From 40-80 sp040394775 (lineage in GTDB: Bacteria; Bacteroidota; Bacteroidia; Flavobacteriales_D; Crocinitomicaceae): 64,000 nucleotides of DNA. The stretch's first letter is position 1, and the number at the start of each line of letters is the position of its first letter. Below are positions 53,147 to 61,900 of this stretch, one piece after another. The translations under genes and the position numbers were made by a program. The stretch lies in assembly GCA_040394775.1 (NCBI GenBank), contig JBEBRN010000008.1, forward strand, positions 1 through 64,000. Reading direction: 5' to 3'. The notes under the pieces were generated by a model, which worked only from the letters and a program-made list of their open reading frames with translations, had not been told where the DNA came from and made no database searches.

Positions 53147-54667
53147 TTAATGATTTATCAAATAATCTTTTACTTTTTGAATATACGGATACATAACTAA
53201 ATCTTCTTCAAATGTTGGTATAATTTGTCGGATATCATCGTATATCTTTCTAGTTACAGTAGATGTTTCATCTTTAAAATTCAACGAATCGATAGCTTGA
53301 ACAATAGTTATCAATTCAATACTTAAGACTTCATACGCATTTTCAATTACCTTCCCTGCTATCAAAGCAGCATTTGTTCCCATGCTTACAATATCCTGAT
53401 TGTCATTGTTATTTGGAATACTGTGAACATACATTGGATTAGAAAGCATTTGATTCTCAGCAGCTGTAGAGGTTGCTGTAAACTGACTTCCTTGCATACC
53501 AAAGTTAAATCCTAGTTTTCCTAAGTTAACAAATGGAGGTAAAACATCATTCAATTTAGAATTCAATAAGTAGTTCAATTGTCTTTCAGCTAACATTGAT
53601 AGTTTCGTAATAACCAATTTTAACTTGTCCATTTCCAACGAAATATAATCGCCATGGAAATTACCACCGTGATATACTTGTTTTGATTTCACATCGACAA
53701 TTGGATTATCGTTTGCTGAGTTAATTTCATTTTCTAACACATTTGATACCGATTGAATGGTGTCCATCACCGGGCCTAAAATTTGAGGTACGCATCTCAA
53801 TGAATAATACTCTTGTATCTTCTCCTTGAAAACATCTTCATTATTCTCACCAGTGTATAAATGGTCAGCTCTTTTGCGCGTTAATTTACTGTCAAACAAG
53901 TTCTTACGCATTTTTTCCGCCACTTCTTGTTGGCCAAAATGCAATTTTACATTATTCAATTCTGCTGACAAATGATCGTCATACGCTTGAACAATTTCAT
54001 TAATTGCACAAGAACATTTAATGGACCAATCAAGTAATCTCTGGGCATTGCGAACATTTACAATTCCAATTCCTGTCATAACAGACGTTCCGTTCATTAA
54101 CGCTAGACCTTCGCGAATTTCGACCTGAATCGGTTTTAACCCTTCTATTTCAAACACTTCTTGGGTACTTCTTCTTTCACCTTTATAAAATACTTCACCT
54201 TCACCAATAAGAATCAATGCTAGGTGTGCTAATTGAACTAAATCACCGCTAGCACCTACACCACCATGTTCAAAAATTAAAGGTGTAATATCTCTATTAA
54301 TGAGTTCTACCATTAATCCAATCACGGATGGATGAACACCTGAATTTCCTAAAGAAAGAGTATTTAAACGAGCCAATATTGCTGCTTTAACATATTCAGG
54401 TTTTAACGGAGCTCCAGAACCAGATGAATGACTTCGAATTAAATTATATTGAAGTTGAATACGATCTTCGTCCTTGATTCTATATTGTGCCATAGGACCA
54501 AAGCCTGTGTTCACACCATAAATAACTTTATTTTGAGAGAAAACTTTTAGAAAATCAAAACTTTCATTTACTCTTTTTAGAACAGATGCTTGAACTTGAA
54601 TGGTATCTTTACTAAAAACAATCGAAATAAATTCTTTAATGGTTAGAAATTCGTTAATTTGTTTCAT
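53147..54667 (-). CDS. aromatic amino acid ammonia-lyase, probably tyrosine ammonia-lyase
   Basis: Releases ammonia from tyrosine to give 4-coumarate, the starter of the aryl polyene. The 506-residue protein has the MIO-forming Ala139-Ser140-Gly141 in GGVGASGDLVQ, YGVNTGFGP, NLIRSHSSGSG with His80, and the C-terminal HSIPNNNDNQDIVSMG. The sequence and its length closely match my memory of the characterised Flavobacterium johnsoniae enzyme. Histidine ammonia-lyase is the alternative, but the cluster context argues for tyrosine. It is first in the unit, 60 bases behind the main promoter. Confidence 0.9.
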   Translation of the reverse strand: MKQINEFLTIKEFISIVFSKDTIQVQASVLKRVNESFDFLKVFSQNKVIYGVNTGFGPMAQYRIKDEDRIQLQYNLIRSHSSGSGAPLKPEYVKAAILARLNTLSLGNSGVHPSVIGLMVELINRDITPLIFEHGGVGASGDLVQLAHLALILIGEGEVFYKGERRSTQEVFEIEGLKPIQVEIREGLALMNGTSVMTGIGIVNVRNAQRLLDWSIKCSCAINEIVQAYDDHLSAELNNVKLHFGQQEVAEKMRKNLFDSKLTRKRADHLYTGENNEDVFKEKIQEYYSLRCVPQILGPVMDTIQSVSNVLENEINSANDNPIVDVKSKQVYHGGNFHGDYISLEMDKLKLVITKLSMLAERQLNYLLNSKLNDVLPPFVNLGKLGFNFGMQGSQFTATSTAAENQMLSNPMYVHSIPNNNDNQDIVSMGTNAALIAGKVIENAYEVLSIELITIVQAIDSLNFKDETSTVTRKIYDDIRQIIPTFEEDLVMYPYIQKVKDYLINH

Positions 54668-54726
54668 TTACTATGTTTAAAAAGATGATAAATTGATGTT
54701 AAAGTGGGCAAGGAAATATTAGTTTG

Positions 54727-54758
54727 CAAAGATACAATTTTCTTTACTCTATGACAAA
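54727..54758 (-). promoter_or_regulatory. main promoter of the pigment cluster
   Basis: On the minus strand TTTG, a 20-base spacer and TATCTTTG match the Bacteroidota consensus TTTG-N19-21-TAnnTTTG perfectly. The -7 element is about 60 bases before the ammonia-lyase start codon. It lies in the 312-base spacer 54668-54979 between the cluster and the divergent halogenase-like gene; I saw no clear operator there and only a weak promoter (TATATTTA) for the divergent gene. Confidence 0.75.
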
Positions 54759-54979
54759 TCTAATTGGTAAAAAACAATAGATTACGCTAAAAAAAGTTTA
54801 ATTTTACAGTGAAAATATATCAACATAACTAAAATAAACTGATATACAGGTGGTTAATTTTTAAGATTTAAACATCAAAAAATACGAAACCTCCTTTTGT
54901 TTTCAAATATTAGCTGTATAATTGAGGTGATTTGTATCGAAAAAAAATAATATATTTATAACTTGAAATTTAAAATAAA

Positions 54980-56215
54980 ATGACAAAAGAATTTGTTGAT
55001 GTATTGGTAATAGGTGCTGGTCCATCTGGTTGCGTTTCCTCGTCTTATTTGCATAAAAATGGTGTAAAAGTCAAGGTAGTTGAGAAATCTAAATTCCCAA
55101 GATTTGTAATTGGAGAAAGTTTAATTCCTCGCGTGATGGATAATTTTGAAGAAGCCGATCTTTTAGATTGCTTACAAGCTATGGATTTTGAAAAAAAACA
55201 TGGCGCTCGATTTATTCGAGATGGAGAAATCTGTTATTTTGATTTCGCTGAAAAATTTACCGATGGTTGGGATTGGACATGGCAAGTTCCAAGAGCTGAT
55301 TTCGACAATGCACTAGCACAAGAAGTTATTAGAAAAGGTATTGATTTAGAGTTCGAGACGGAAGTGACAAATGTTATTTTCAATGGGTCTGATTCCATTA
55401 CTACAGTAAAAGACAAGGATGGTAATGAAAGAGAAATTCATGCAAAGTTCATCATTGACTCGAGTGGTTATGGTCGTGTTTTGCCTCGAATGTTAAACTT
55501 AGAGCAACCATCATCGGTAACAGAAAATTCTTCTATTTTCACGCATGTTCATGAAGTAAATAGACCAGCAGGAAAAGAAGGAACAGTCATAACATTTGAC
55601 ATCTTAGAAACAAAAGTTTGGATTTGGGTGATTGCATTTTCTAATGGAAATACAAGTCTTGGTGTTGTTGGACCTACTGATTACATCAAATCTTTAGGTA
55701 ATACGACAGAAGAAGCTTTAAGAAATGCTTTCGACAAATCTGATTTTTACCGTGATCGTTTTAAAGATATCCCCTATTTATTTGAGCCTAGAAAAATTGA
55801 AAATTATTCATGTGCAGTAAAAAAATTCTATGGAGACGGATTTTCACTTACAGGTAATAGCTCCGAATTTTTAGATCCTGTTTTTTCATCAGGTGTTTGT
55901 TTTGCGACTGAATCTGGATTGCTCTCAGCTAAATTATGCATCCGACAACTAAAAGGGGAGAAAGTGGATTGGGAGAAAGAATATGCTGAATATATTCTAA
56001 GTGGTGTAAACGTATTTACGACGTACGTAAAAGAATGGTACACAGGAAATCTTCAAACATTGTTCTTCCATCAACCTGAAAACAAAGATGTTAAACGAAA
56101 AATGTGTTCTGTGTTAGCGGGTTATGTTTGGGATCAAAGCAATCCTTTTGTAACAAAGCACGCGAATATTATAAAAAACATGGCGCACATTATTAATCTA
56201 GAGGAAGAGAAATAA
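54980..56215 (+). CDS. flavin-dependent halogenase-like FAD oxidoreductase
   Basis: A 411-residue flavoprotein of the tryptophan-halogenase/geranylgeranyl-reductase superfamily: GAGPSG (residues 12-17), PRFVIGESLIP (40-50), Lys73 in KHGARF at the place of the catalytic Lys of carrier-bound phenol and pyrrole halogenases, and DPVFSSGV in the FAD-binding region. The WxWxIP motif of halogenases appears as WIWVIA (214-219), with Ala instead of Pro. Some flexirubins are chlorinated, so ring chlorination is the attractive role; a monooxygenase or reductase is the alternative. It is divergent from the cluster. Confidence 0.8.
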   Translation: MTKEFVDVLVIGAGPSGCVSSSYLHKNGVKVKVVEKSKFPRFVIGESLIPRVMDNFEEADLLDCLQAMDFEKKHGARFIRDGEICYFDFAEKFTDGWDWTWQVPRADFDNALAQEVIRKGIDLEFETEVTNVIFNGSDSITTVKDKDGNEREIHAKFIIDSSGYGRVLPRMLNLEQPSSVTENSSIFTHVHEVNRPAGKEGTVITFDILETKVWIWVIAFSNGNTSLGVVGPTDYIKSLGNTTEEALRNAFDKSDFYRDRFKDIPYLFEPRKIENYSCAVKKFYGDGFSLTGNSSEFLDPVFSSGVCFATESGLLSAKLCIRQLKGEKVDWEKEYAEYILSGVNVFTTYVKEWYTGNLQTLFFHQPENKDVKRKMCSVLAGYVWDQSNPFVTKHANIIKNMAHIINLEEEK

Positions 56216-56235
56216 GAAGCCCATTTATTAATAGC

Positions 56236-56274
56236 AAAGAGGCGTGATTCTAGATGAACCACGCCTCTTTTAAT
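56236..56274. terminator. bidirectional terminator between convergent genes
   Basis: Arms AAAGAGGCGTG and CACGCCTCTTT (11 base pairs) around a 13-base loop, flanked by T/A runs, lie between the convergent halogenase-like gene and the next minus-strand gene. Confidence 0.87.
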
Positions 56275-56290
56275 TTTAGTTAGTAGAACC

Positions 56291-56881
56291 TTATTTAGTT
56301 CCCTTTTTCAAACTCTTTAAAAACTGCTTAGCAAGTGTGCAATAAGCGGATGCAATTCTAGATCCGGAATTATATTCCATCCCCATCACATCTACACTCT
56401 GAATTTTTTCGAAAGGAACAACTAAGACCACTTTTGAAGGATTATCTGTTTCATAAACAGTGATTAATGTCTTTAACTTTGCAGGTTGATCCACCATTCC
56501 AACATTGTAACCTGGATAAATCCAAACCGTTTTAATTAACATCGTATATTTAGCTGATGTTAAATCTTTTTGAACAGTTACCCCTGTTTTCTTTGAAGCA
56601 TTATTAAAACACTCAATGAATTTAGGTTCATATTTCGCTTCACGATCGGCAAACCAAGAAGCTTTAAAATCTTCCGAGGTTCCTTTTTCCTCTCTTTTAT
56701 CCATTTTATCTTTCAAGAAATCTTCTTCTGTCTTGAATTTATCTACTTTCAAATTTTCGTAGTCAAAAATTAGATTAAATTCTGTTACTCCTTTTAAATT
56801 GGCAAAACTACCTTTTGTAGGCTTTTGTGCTACAGTTACTGTTGAAATAACAAGTGCAATAAATAATACGATTTTTCTCAT
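56291..56881 (-). CDS. secreted protein of unknown function
   Basis: A 196-residue protein with a signal peptide (MRKIVLFIALVISTVTVAQ). The mature part is basic and mixed alpha/beta: FANLKGVTEFNLIFDYENLKVDKFKTEEDFL, then SAKYTMLIKTVWIYPGYNVGMVDQPAKLKTLITVYET and a Ser/Tyr-rich end with SGSRIASAYCTLAKQFLKSLKKG. I do not recognise the family. The pattern of a long strand with IYPGYN followed by a helix resembles small periplasmic lipid- or protein-binding proteins. It is monocistronic and ends at the shared terminator. Confidence 0.65.
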   Translation of the reverse strand: MRKIVLFIALVISTVTVAQKPTKGSFANLKGVTEFNLIFDYENLKVDKFKTEEDFLKDKMDKREEKGTSEDFKASWFADREAKYEPKFIECFNNASKKTGVTVQKDLTSAKYTMLIKTVWIYPGYNVGMVDQPAKLKTLITVYETDNPSKVVLVVPFEKIQSVDVMGMEYNSGSRIASAYCTLAKQFLKSLKKGTK

Positions 56882-57000
56882 AATAATATATTTTGTTTAT
56901 GCCGTAAATATAAGTTAAAAACAGAAACCAACAAAGAATTTAGTATTATTACACGATAATTTGTTTTGCTTTTTCATAAGGAAATCTTCCATATAGGTGG

Positions 57001-57008
57001 TAACTTTG
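57001..57008 (+). promoter_or_regulatory. -7 element of the YggS-family gene
   Basis: TAACTTTG, an exact TAnnTTTG match 20 bases upstream of the chosen ATG at 57029. It rules against the more upstream in-frame start, which would lie before the promoter. Confidence 0.5.
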
Positions 57009-57028
57009 TAACACAAAAATTCTTCATC

Positions 57029-57766
57029 ATGATTTCAGATTCAGACATTCTTACCAACATCCAACACATTGAACATAGAATTCAAACTGCTTGCGAACGA
57101 AGCAATCGACCCATCGAAGATGTCAAACTATTACTGGCTACTAAAACAGTTATTCCAGAACTTATTAAAGTGGCTCTAAAAAATGGGAATACACTTATTG
57201 CAGAAAATCGTGTGCAAGAGTTAAAGGAAAAATACGAAGCACTGAAAGACACACCACATACAAATCATTTCATTGGTCACTTACAAACCAACAAAGTCAA
57301 AGATGTTTTAAAATGTGATGTAGCTTGTATTCACTCTATTGACCGACTCGATTTAGCCGAAAAACTCCATCAGCGTTTGTTATTTGAAGAAAAAACAATG
57401 GATGTTTTGATTCAAGTAAATACATCGTATGAAGAAAGTAAATTTGGTGTTAATCCAGATGAAGCAATAGCTTTAATCAAACAAGTATCGCAATTCAGTA
57501 CTTTAAAAATAAAAGGATTGATGACTATTGGATTACTAAGCTCTGAAAATGAAAAAGTGCGCAAATGCTTTCGTCTTTTAAAAAGTATTCAACAAGAAGT
57601 GATTACTTTAAATATTCCAAATGTCGAGATGAAAGAATTATCAATGGGCATGAGTGGTGATTTTGAAGCAGCGATTGAAGAAGGCGCAACTATTATCCGC
57701 GTGGGAACTTCTATTTTTGGAAAAAGACCAACTTTAGATAGTTTTTATTGGAACGAAAATAAGTAG
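57029..57766 (+). CDS. YggS-family PLP homeostasis protein
   Basis: A 245-residue TIM-barrel PLP protein related to the alanine racemase N-terminal domain. Lys39 in LLLATKT carries PLP; further motifs are ENRVQEL, HFIGHLQTNK, VLIQVNTSYEESKFG, GLMTIGLL, LSMGMSGDFEAAIEEGATIIRVGT and a final IFGKR. It has no known catalytic reaction but balances vitamin B6 and amino acid pools. The start at 57029 follows a -7 element. A longer in-frame reading from 56966 is not supported. Confidence 0.92.
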   Translation: MISDSDILTNIQHIEHRIQTACERSNRPIEDVKLLLATKTVIPELIKVALKNGNTLIAENRVQELKEKYEALKDTPHTNHFIGHLQTNKVKDVLKCDVACIHSIDRLDLAEKLHQRLLFEEKTMDVLIQVNTSYEESKFGVNPDEAIALIKQVSQFSTLKIKGLMTIGLLSSENEKVRKCFRLLKSIQQEVITLNIPNVEMKELSMGMSGDFEAAIEEGATIIRVGTSIFGKRPTLDSFYWNENK

Positions 57767-57781
57767 TTTAAAATAGTGATA

Positions 57782-58441
57782 TTATTGGCTTACTTTCTCC
57801 TTCTTAGCGAAAATAAATTTAAACACTACAGGTAAAGTCACAACCAACACAATACCTAAAAGCGTCCATTCTAAATTTCTATTTACCCATGGATTTTCGC
57901 CCAAAGCATAGCCCAGTGTAACCAAACTTCCTACCCAAGCTATAGCCCCCAAGGAACTAAAAAGTACGAATTTTTTAAAATCCATTTTAACCATCCCTCC
58001 AATAATAGGAACAAAAGTTCTAGCTACTGGAAGAAATCGAGAAATAACAATAGCAAAACCACCTTTCTTTTCATAGAATTGATGGGCTGCTTCCACATGT
58101 TTTCGCTTTAAAAGCCAATAATCCTTTTCTCTATTATTAATTAAATGTCCAAATTTTGAGCCCGTCCAATAGCCGACAAGATTGCCTAAAATAGCTGCTG
58201 CAATAAATAAACTTTCCCAGAATATTATATTAAATAATTGATTGTCAAATGGATGCGCTGCTTGTTCTGCACTTGCGATAATCATCCCAGAAATAAAAAG
58301 AAGCGGATCGCCTGGTAAGAAAAACCCAAAAAACAACCCCGTTTCTATAAAGAGTATGATCAAAATAAGGTATAAACCTCCTCGAGCCATTATCCAATTC
58401 GGGTCTGTAAGATATTCGAATGACTCAAGTATTACTTCCAT
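57782..58441 (-). CDS. DedA-family membrane protein
   Basis: A 219-residue polytopic protein with the DedA signatures FFLPGDPLLFISG near residue 45, an internal GNLVGYWTGSKFG, and ISRFLPVARTFVPIIGGM with the conserved Arg. Family members flip or scramble lipids; some return undecaprenyl phosphate (UptA) and others handle phosphatidylethanolamine. It converges with the YggS gene and has its own -7 element. The ATG is preceded by a leader of only about 11 bases. Confidence 0.9.
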   Translation of the reverse strand: MEVILESFEYLTDPNWIMARGGLYLILIILFIETGLFFGFFLPGDPLLFISGMIIASAEQAAHPFDNQLFNIIFWESLFIAAAILGNLVGYWTGSKFGHLINNREKDYWLLKRKHVEAAHQFYEKKGGFAIVISRFLPVARTFVPIIGGMVKMDFKKFVLFSSLGAIAWVGSLVTLGYALGENPWVNRNLEWTLLGIVLVVTLPVVFKFIFAKKEKVSQ

Positions 58442-58458
58442 GCATTAAATTATTTGCG

Positions 58459-58466
58459 CAAATATA
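58459..58466 (-). promoter_or_regulatory. -7 element of the DedA gene
   Basis: Minus-strand TATATTTG, an exact TAnnTTTG match; the predicted transcript start is about 11 bases before the ATG, so the message would be nearly leaderless. Confidence 0.45.
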
Positions 58467-58577
58467 CTAAGCTTCTGACCTTAATTTCATACTGCAGTTG
58501 TCTTATATCAGTTATTTAACAAATACATTATTAATGGTGAGGTTAAAATCAGCAACAAGAATCTAGCACAAAACCAT

Positions 58578-58585
58578 TATATTTG
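58578..58585 (+). promoter_or_regulatory. -7 element ahead of the topoisomerase remnant
   Basis: TATATTTG, an exact TAnnTTTG match 26 bases before the ATG. The truncated gene still has what looks like its own promoter. Confidence 0.4.
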
Positions 58586-58611
58586 TAGCTCACGAAAATT
58601 AATTTCCATTC

Positions 58612-58905
58612 ATGATAGTTTGTATAGCCGAAAAGCCGAGTGTCGCACGAGATATTGCCAAAATCATTGGGGCAAATCAGGCGAAAAATGGCTATATGGA
58701 AGGTAATGGCTATCAAGTTACATGGACATTTGGACATCTTTGCACCTTAAAAGAACCACATGACTATACGGAGAAATGGAAATACTGGCGATTGGAAGAA
58801 TTGCCAATGATACCCTCCAATTTTGGCGTAAAGGTTATTGAAAATGACGGTGTTAAACGACGATTTGCCATTCCTTCTTTTCTTAAAAATGTTAAAAAAA
58901 AATAA
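58612..58905 (+). pseudogene. topB: N-terminal fragment of DNA topoisomerase III
   Basis: The 97-residue frame begins exactly like bacterial TopB (IAEKPSVARDIA with the Toprim Glu7, GYMEGNGYQVTWTFGHLCTLKEPHDY, LPMIPSNFGVKVI) and stops matching after about residue 85. The Toprim DxD motif, the active-site Tyr and everything beyond are missing; the full protein has around 650-700 residues. The last 12 residues (AIPSFLKNVKKK) look unrelated. So the gene was cut, probably by a deletion that joined it to the sequence before the giant repeat protein. Expression of an odd Toprim fragment is possible but not expected. Confidence 0.8.
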
Positions 58906-58936
58906 CTAAAAATATAATTCTCTGTAAAGAAAATTG

Positions 58937-58944
58937 TATTTTTG
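58937..58944 (+). promoter_or_regulatory. -7 element ahead of the giant repeat protein
   Basis: TATTTTTG fits TAnnTTTG and lies 27 bases before the ATG. No clear -33 box. Confidence 0.35.
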
Positions 58945-58971
58945 TTTTTTTTATCTAACTCCTTATTTTCT

Positions 58972-61900
58972 ATGAGAAAAATTTTATTTGCTTTTTTCTT
59001 ACTAACACTTTCTTTATACTCTTATGCGCAAGATGGAGCTAATGACCCAACATTTAACACCATTGACGACGGCTCCTTTGGAAATACAAATGCAGCTAAT
59101 GAAAACATTAGAGAAATTATTGTTCAACCCGATGGGAAAATTATAATCGGAGGATATTTCACTGCATATAATGGAACGACAATTACTCGCATTGCGCGTT
59201 TGAATACAGATGGATCAATTGACAACACCTTCAATCCTGGTAGTGGCTTTAATGGTAATATATACTCAATGGTACTTCAACCTGATGGGGGAATTATAGT
59301 CGGTGGGAACTTCACTAAATTTAATGGTACTTCAATGAACTGTATTGCGCGCTTAAACGCAGACGGCTCACTTGACAACACCTTTAATCTTGGTAGCGGA
59401 TTTAACGACGCTGTTGAATCGCTATCTCTACAGGTAGATGGAAAGATTATTGTTGGGGGAGACTTTACTTCTTTTAACGGAGGTTTAGCAAATTATATTA
59501 CGCGTTTAAACACTGATGGAACAGTCGATGCAAGCTTCAATTCCGGTAGTGGATTCAACACTTACGTCTATTCAACAACATTACAGAGCGATGGGAAAAT
59601 TATTGTAGGAGGAGTATTTGGCTCTTTTAATGGAACAGCAATAAATCGCATTGCTCGTCTTAATTCAGACGGGTCAATCGATGCTAGTTTTTTAATTGGT
59701 AATGGATTCAACAACACTGTCTGGGCAATTGATGTGCAATCTGATGGGAAAATTATTGTGGGAGGTAACTTTACTGCTTTCAATGGAACAGCTAAAAATC
59801 GCATTATTCGACTAAATTCAGGTGGATCCATCGATGCGTCATTTAATCCAGGTGGTGGACTTAATAATACCCCTCATTCTATTCTAATTCAATCCGATGG
59901 GAAAATTATTGTGGGAGGAGAATTTAGCAATTTTCGTGGAATAAGTAGAAATCGTATTGTTCGAATAAATTCAGACGGATCTAACGATGCATCATTTAGT
60001 CCAGGTGCAGGGTTTAACAATACTATCTGGGGAATTGCATTACAAGTTGATGGAAAAATTATTTCAGGGGGGAATTTCACAACTTTTTATGGCAGTAGTA
60101 AAAATCATATAGTACGCTTAAGTACAGATGGCACAATTGATGCGTCATTCAATCCAATCTTTGGATCTAATAGTTCTGTTTATTCAATCGCCCTTCAATC
60201 AGATGGGAAAATTATTATAGGAGGTGCTTTCACTTCTTTCAATGGAACAACCATAAATCGTATTGCTCGACTAAATTCAGATGGATCTTTTGACTCAACT
60301 TTTGATCCAGGTACTGGATTTAATAATTCTGTTCAATCAATCGCTTTACAATCTGATGGGAAAATTATTGTGGGGGGGCTTTTCACTTCTTTAAATGGAA
60401 CAAGCATAAATCGTATTGTTCGACTAAATTCAGATGGGTCAATCGATGCGTCATTTAATCCAGGTACTGGATTTAATAATTCTGTTCTAGCAATCGCTTT
60501 ACAATCTGATGGGAAAATTATTATAGGAGGTGCTTTCACTTCTTTCAATGGAACAGCCATAAATCGTATTGCTCGACTAAATTCAGATGGATCTTTTGAC
60601 TCAACTTTTGATCCAGGTACTGGATTTAATAATTCTGTTCAATCAATCGCTTTACAATCTGATGGGAAAATTATTGTGGGGGGGCTTTTCACTTCTTTAA
60701 ATGGAACAAGCATAAATCGTATTGTTCGACTAAATTCAGATGGGTCAATCGATGCGTCATTTAATCCAGGTACTGGATTTAATAATTCTGTTCAATCAAT
60801 CGCTTTACAATCTGATGGGAAAATTATTATAGGAGGTGCTTTCACTTCTTTCAATGGAACAGCCATAAATCGTATTGCTCGACTAAATTCAGATGGATCT
60901 TTTGACTCAACTTTTGATCCAGGTACTGGATTTAATAATTCTGTTCAATCAATCGCTTTACAATCTGATGGGAAAATTATTGTGGGGGGGCTTTTCACTT
61001 CTTTAAATGGAACAAGCATAAATCGTATTGTTCGACTAAATTCAGATGGGTCAATCGATGCGTCATTTAATCCAGGTACTGGATTTAATAATTCTGTTCT
61101 AGCAATCGCTTTACAATCGAATGGAAAAATTATCACGGGAGGAGAATTTCTCCTTTATAGAGGAATAGTAAGAACTCGTATAGCACGTCTAATTAACAGT
61201 GTAGTAATCCCATTAAAAGAAGTACCAATAGTAAGCGCCTCTAGCGCCTCTATTTCATGTGATGTTACATCAACTAGTTTATCAGCGAAAGGACTTGCTC
61301 CTGGAGGACAAGTAGCTACTTTTAATACAACGACAAGTGCTGTCGATTTAGGCTCTCCTGCTTCACTCCAAATTACGGGAGACCAAACTATTGAAATGTG
61401 GATTAAACCAAATACTTCTAACTTGAGACGCAATCCATTTGCTAAAGCATTTGGAGGTGAAGGTACAATAACCCTAGAAGTTAATGGTATGTTATCTTAT
61501 TACTATGGTACCTCTGGAGACAATAGTGCTCCTTATCAAGAATTTGGGAGTGGATTAATAAAAGTTCCTAACAACAAATGGACACACATTGCTATTGTAC
61601 GAGATTTGAGCTCAGCCTCTAAAACTCTAAAATGGTATGTGAATGGAATTTTAGCAAATAAAGAGTCAGCTGATTATTCTACAGCTGTAGCCAGTGTCCT
61701 TCCTGCATTAATAGGAGATGGATATGTGGATAATTTCGATGGAAGCATCGATAACCTACGTATTTGGAACGTTGCCCGATCAGGTCTTCAAATAGCAACT
61801 GACATGTATTTGGAAACTGCAACTGCCCCAGCAACAGGATTGGTTGCACAGTATAACTTCAATGGCAACACCGATTTAAACGCAGGAACGGGCCCAAATG

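Noticed and set aside
60202..61119. Regular repeats that could suggest a CRISPR array
   Set aside because: The period of 153 and 306 bases, the near-identity over whole units and the continuous open frame show a coding tandem repeat, not short repeats with unique spacers.
59568..61433. Several minus-strand open frames of 60-95 codons in the delta-60 region
   Set aside because: They repeat with the same 306-base period as the coding repeats on the plus strand and share near-identical sequence. They are antisense shadows of the repeat array, not genes.
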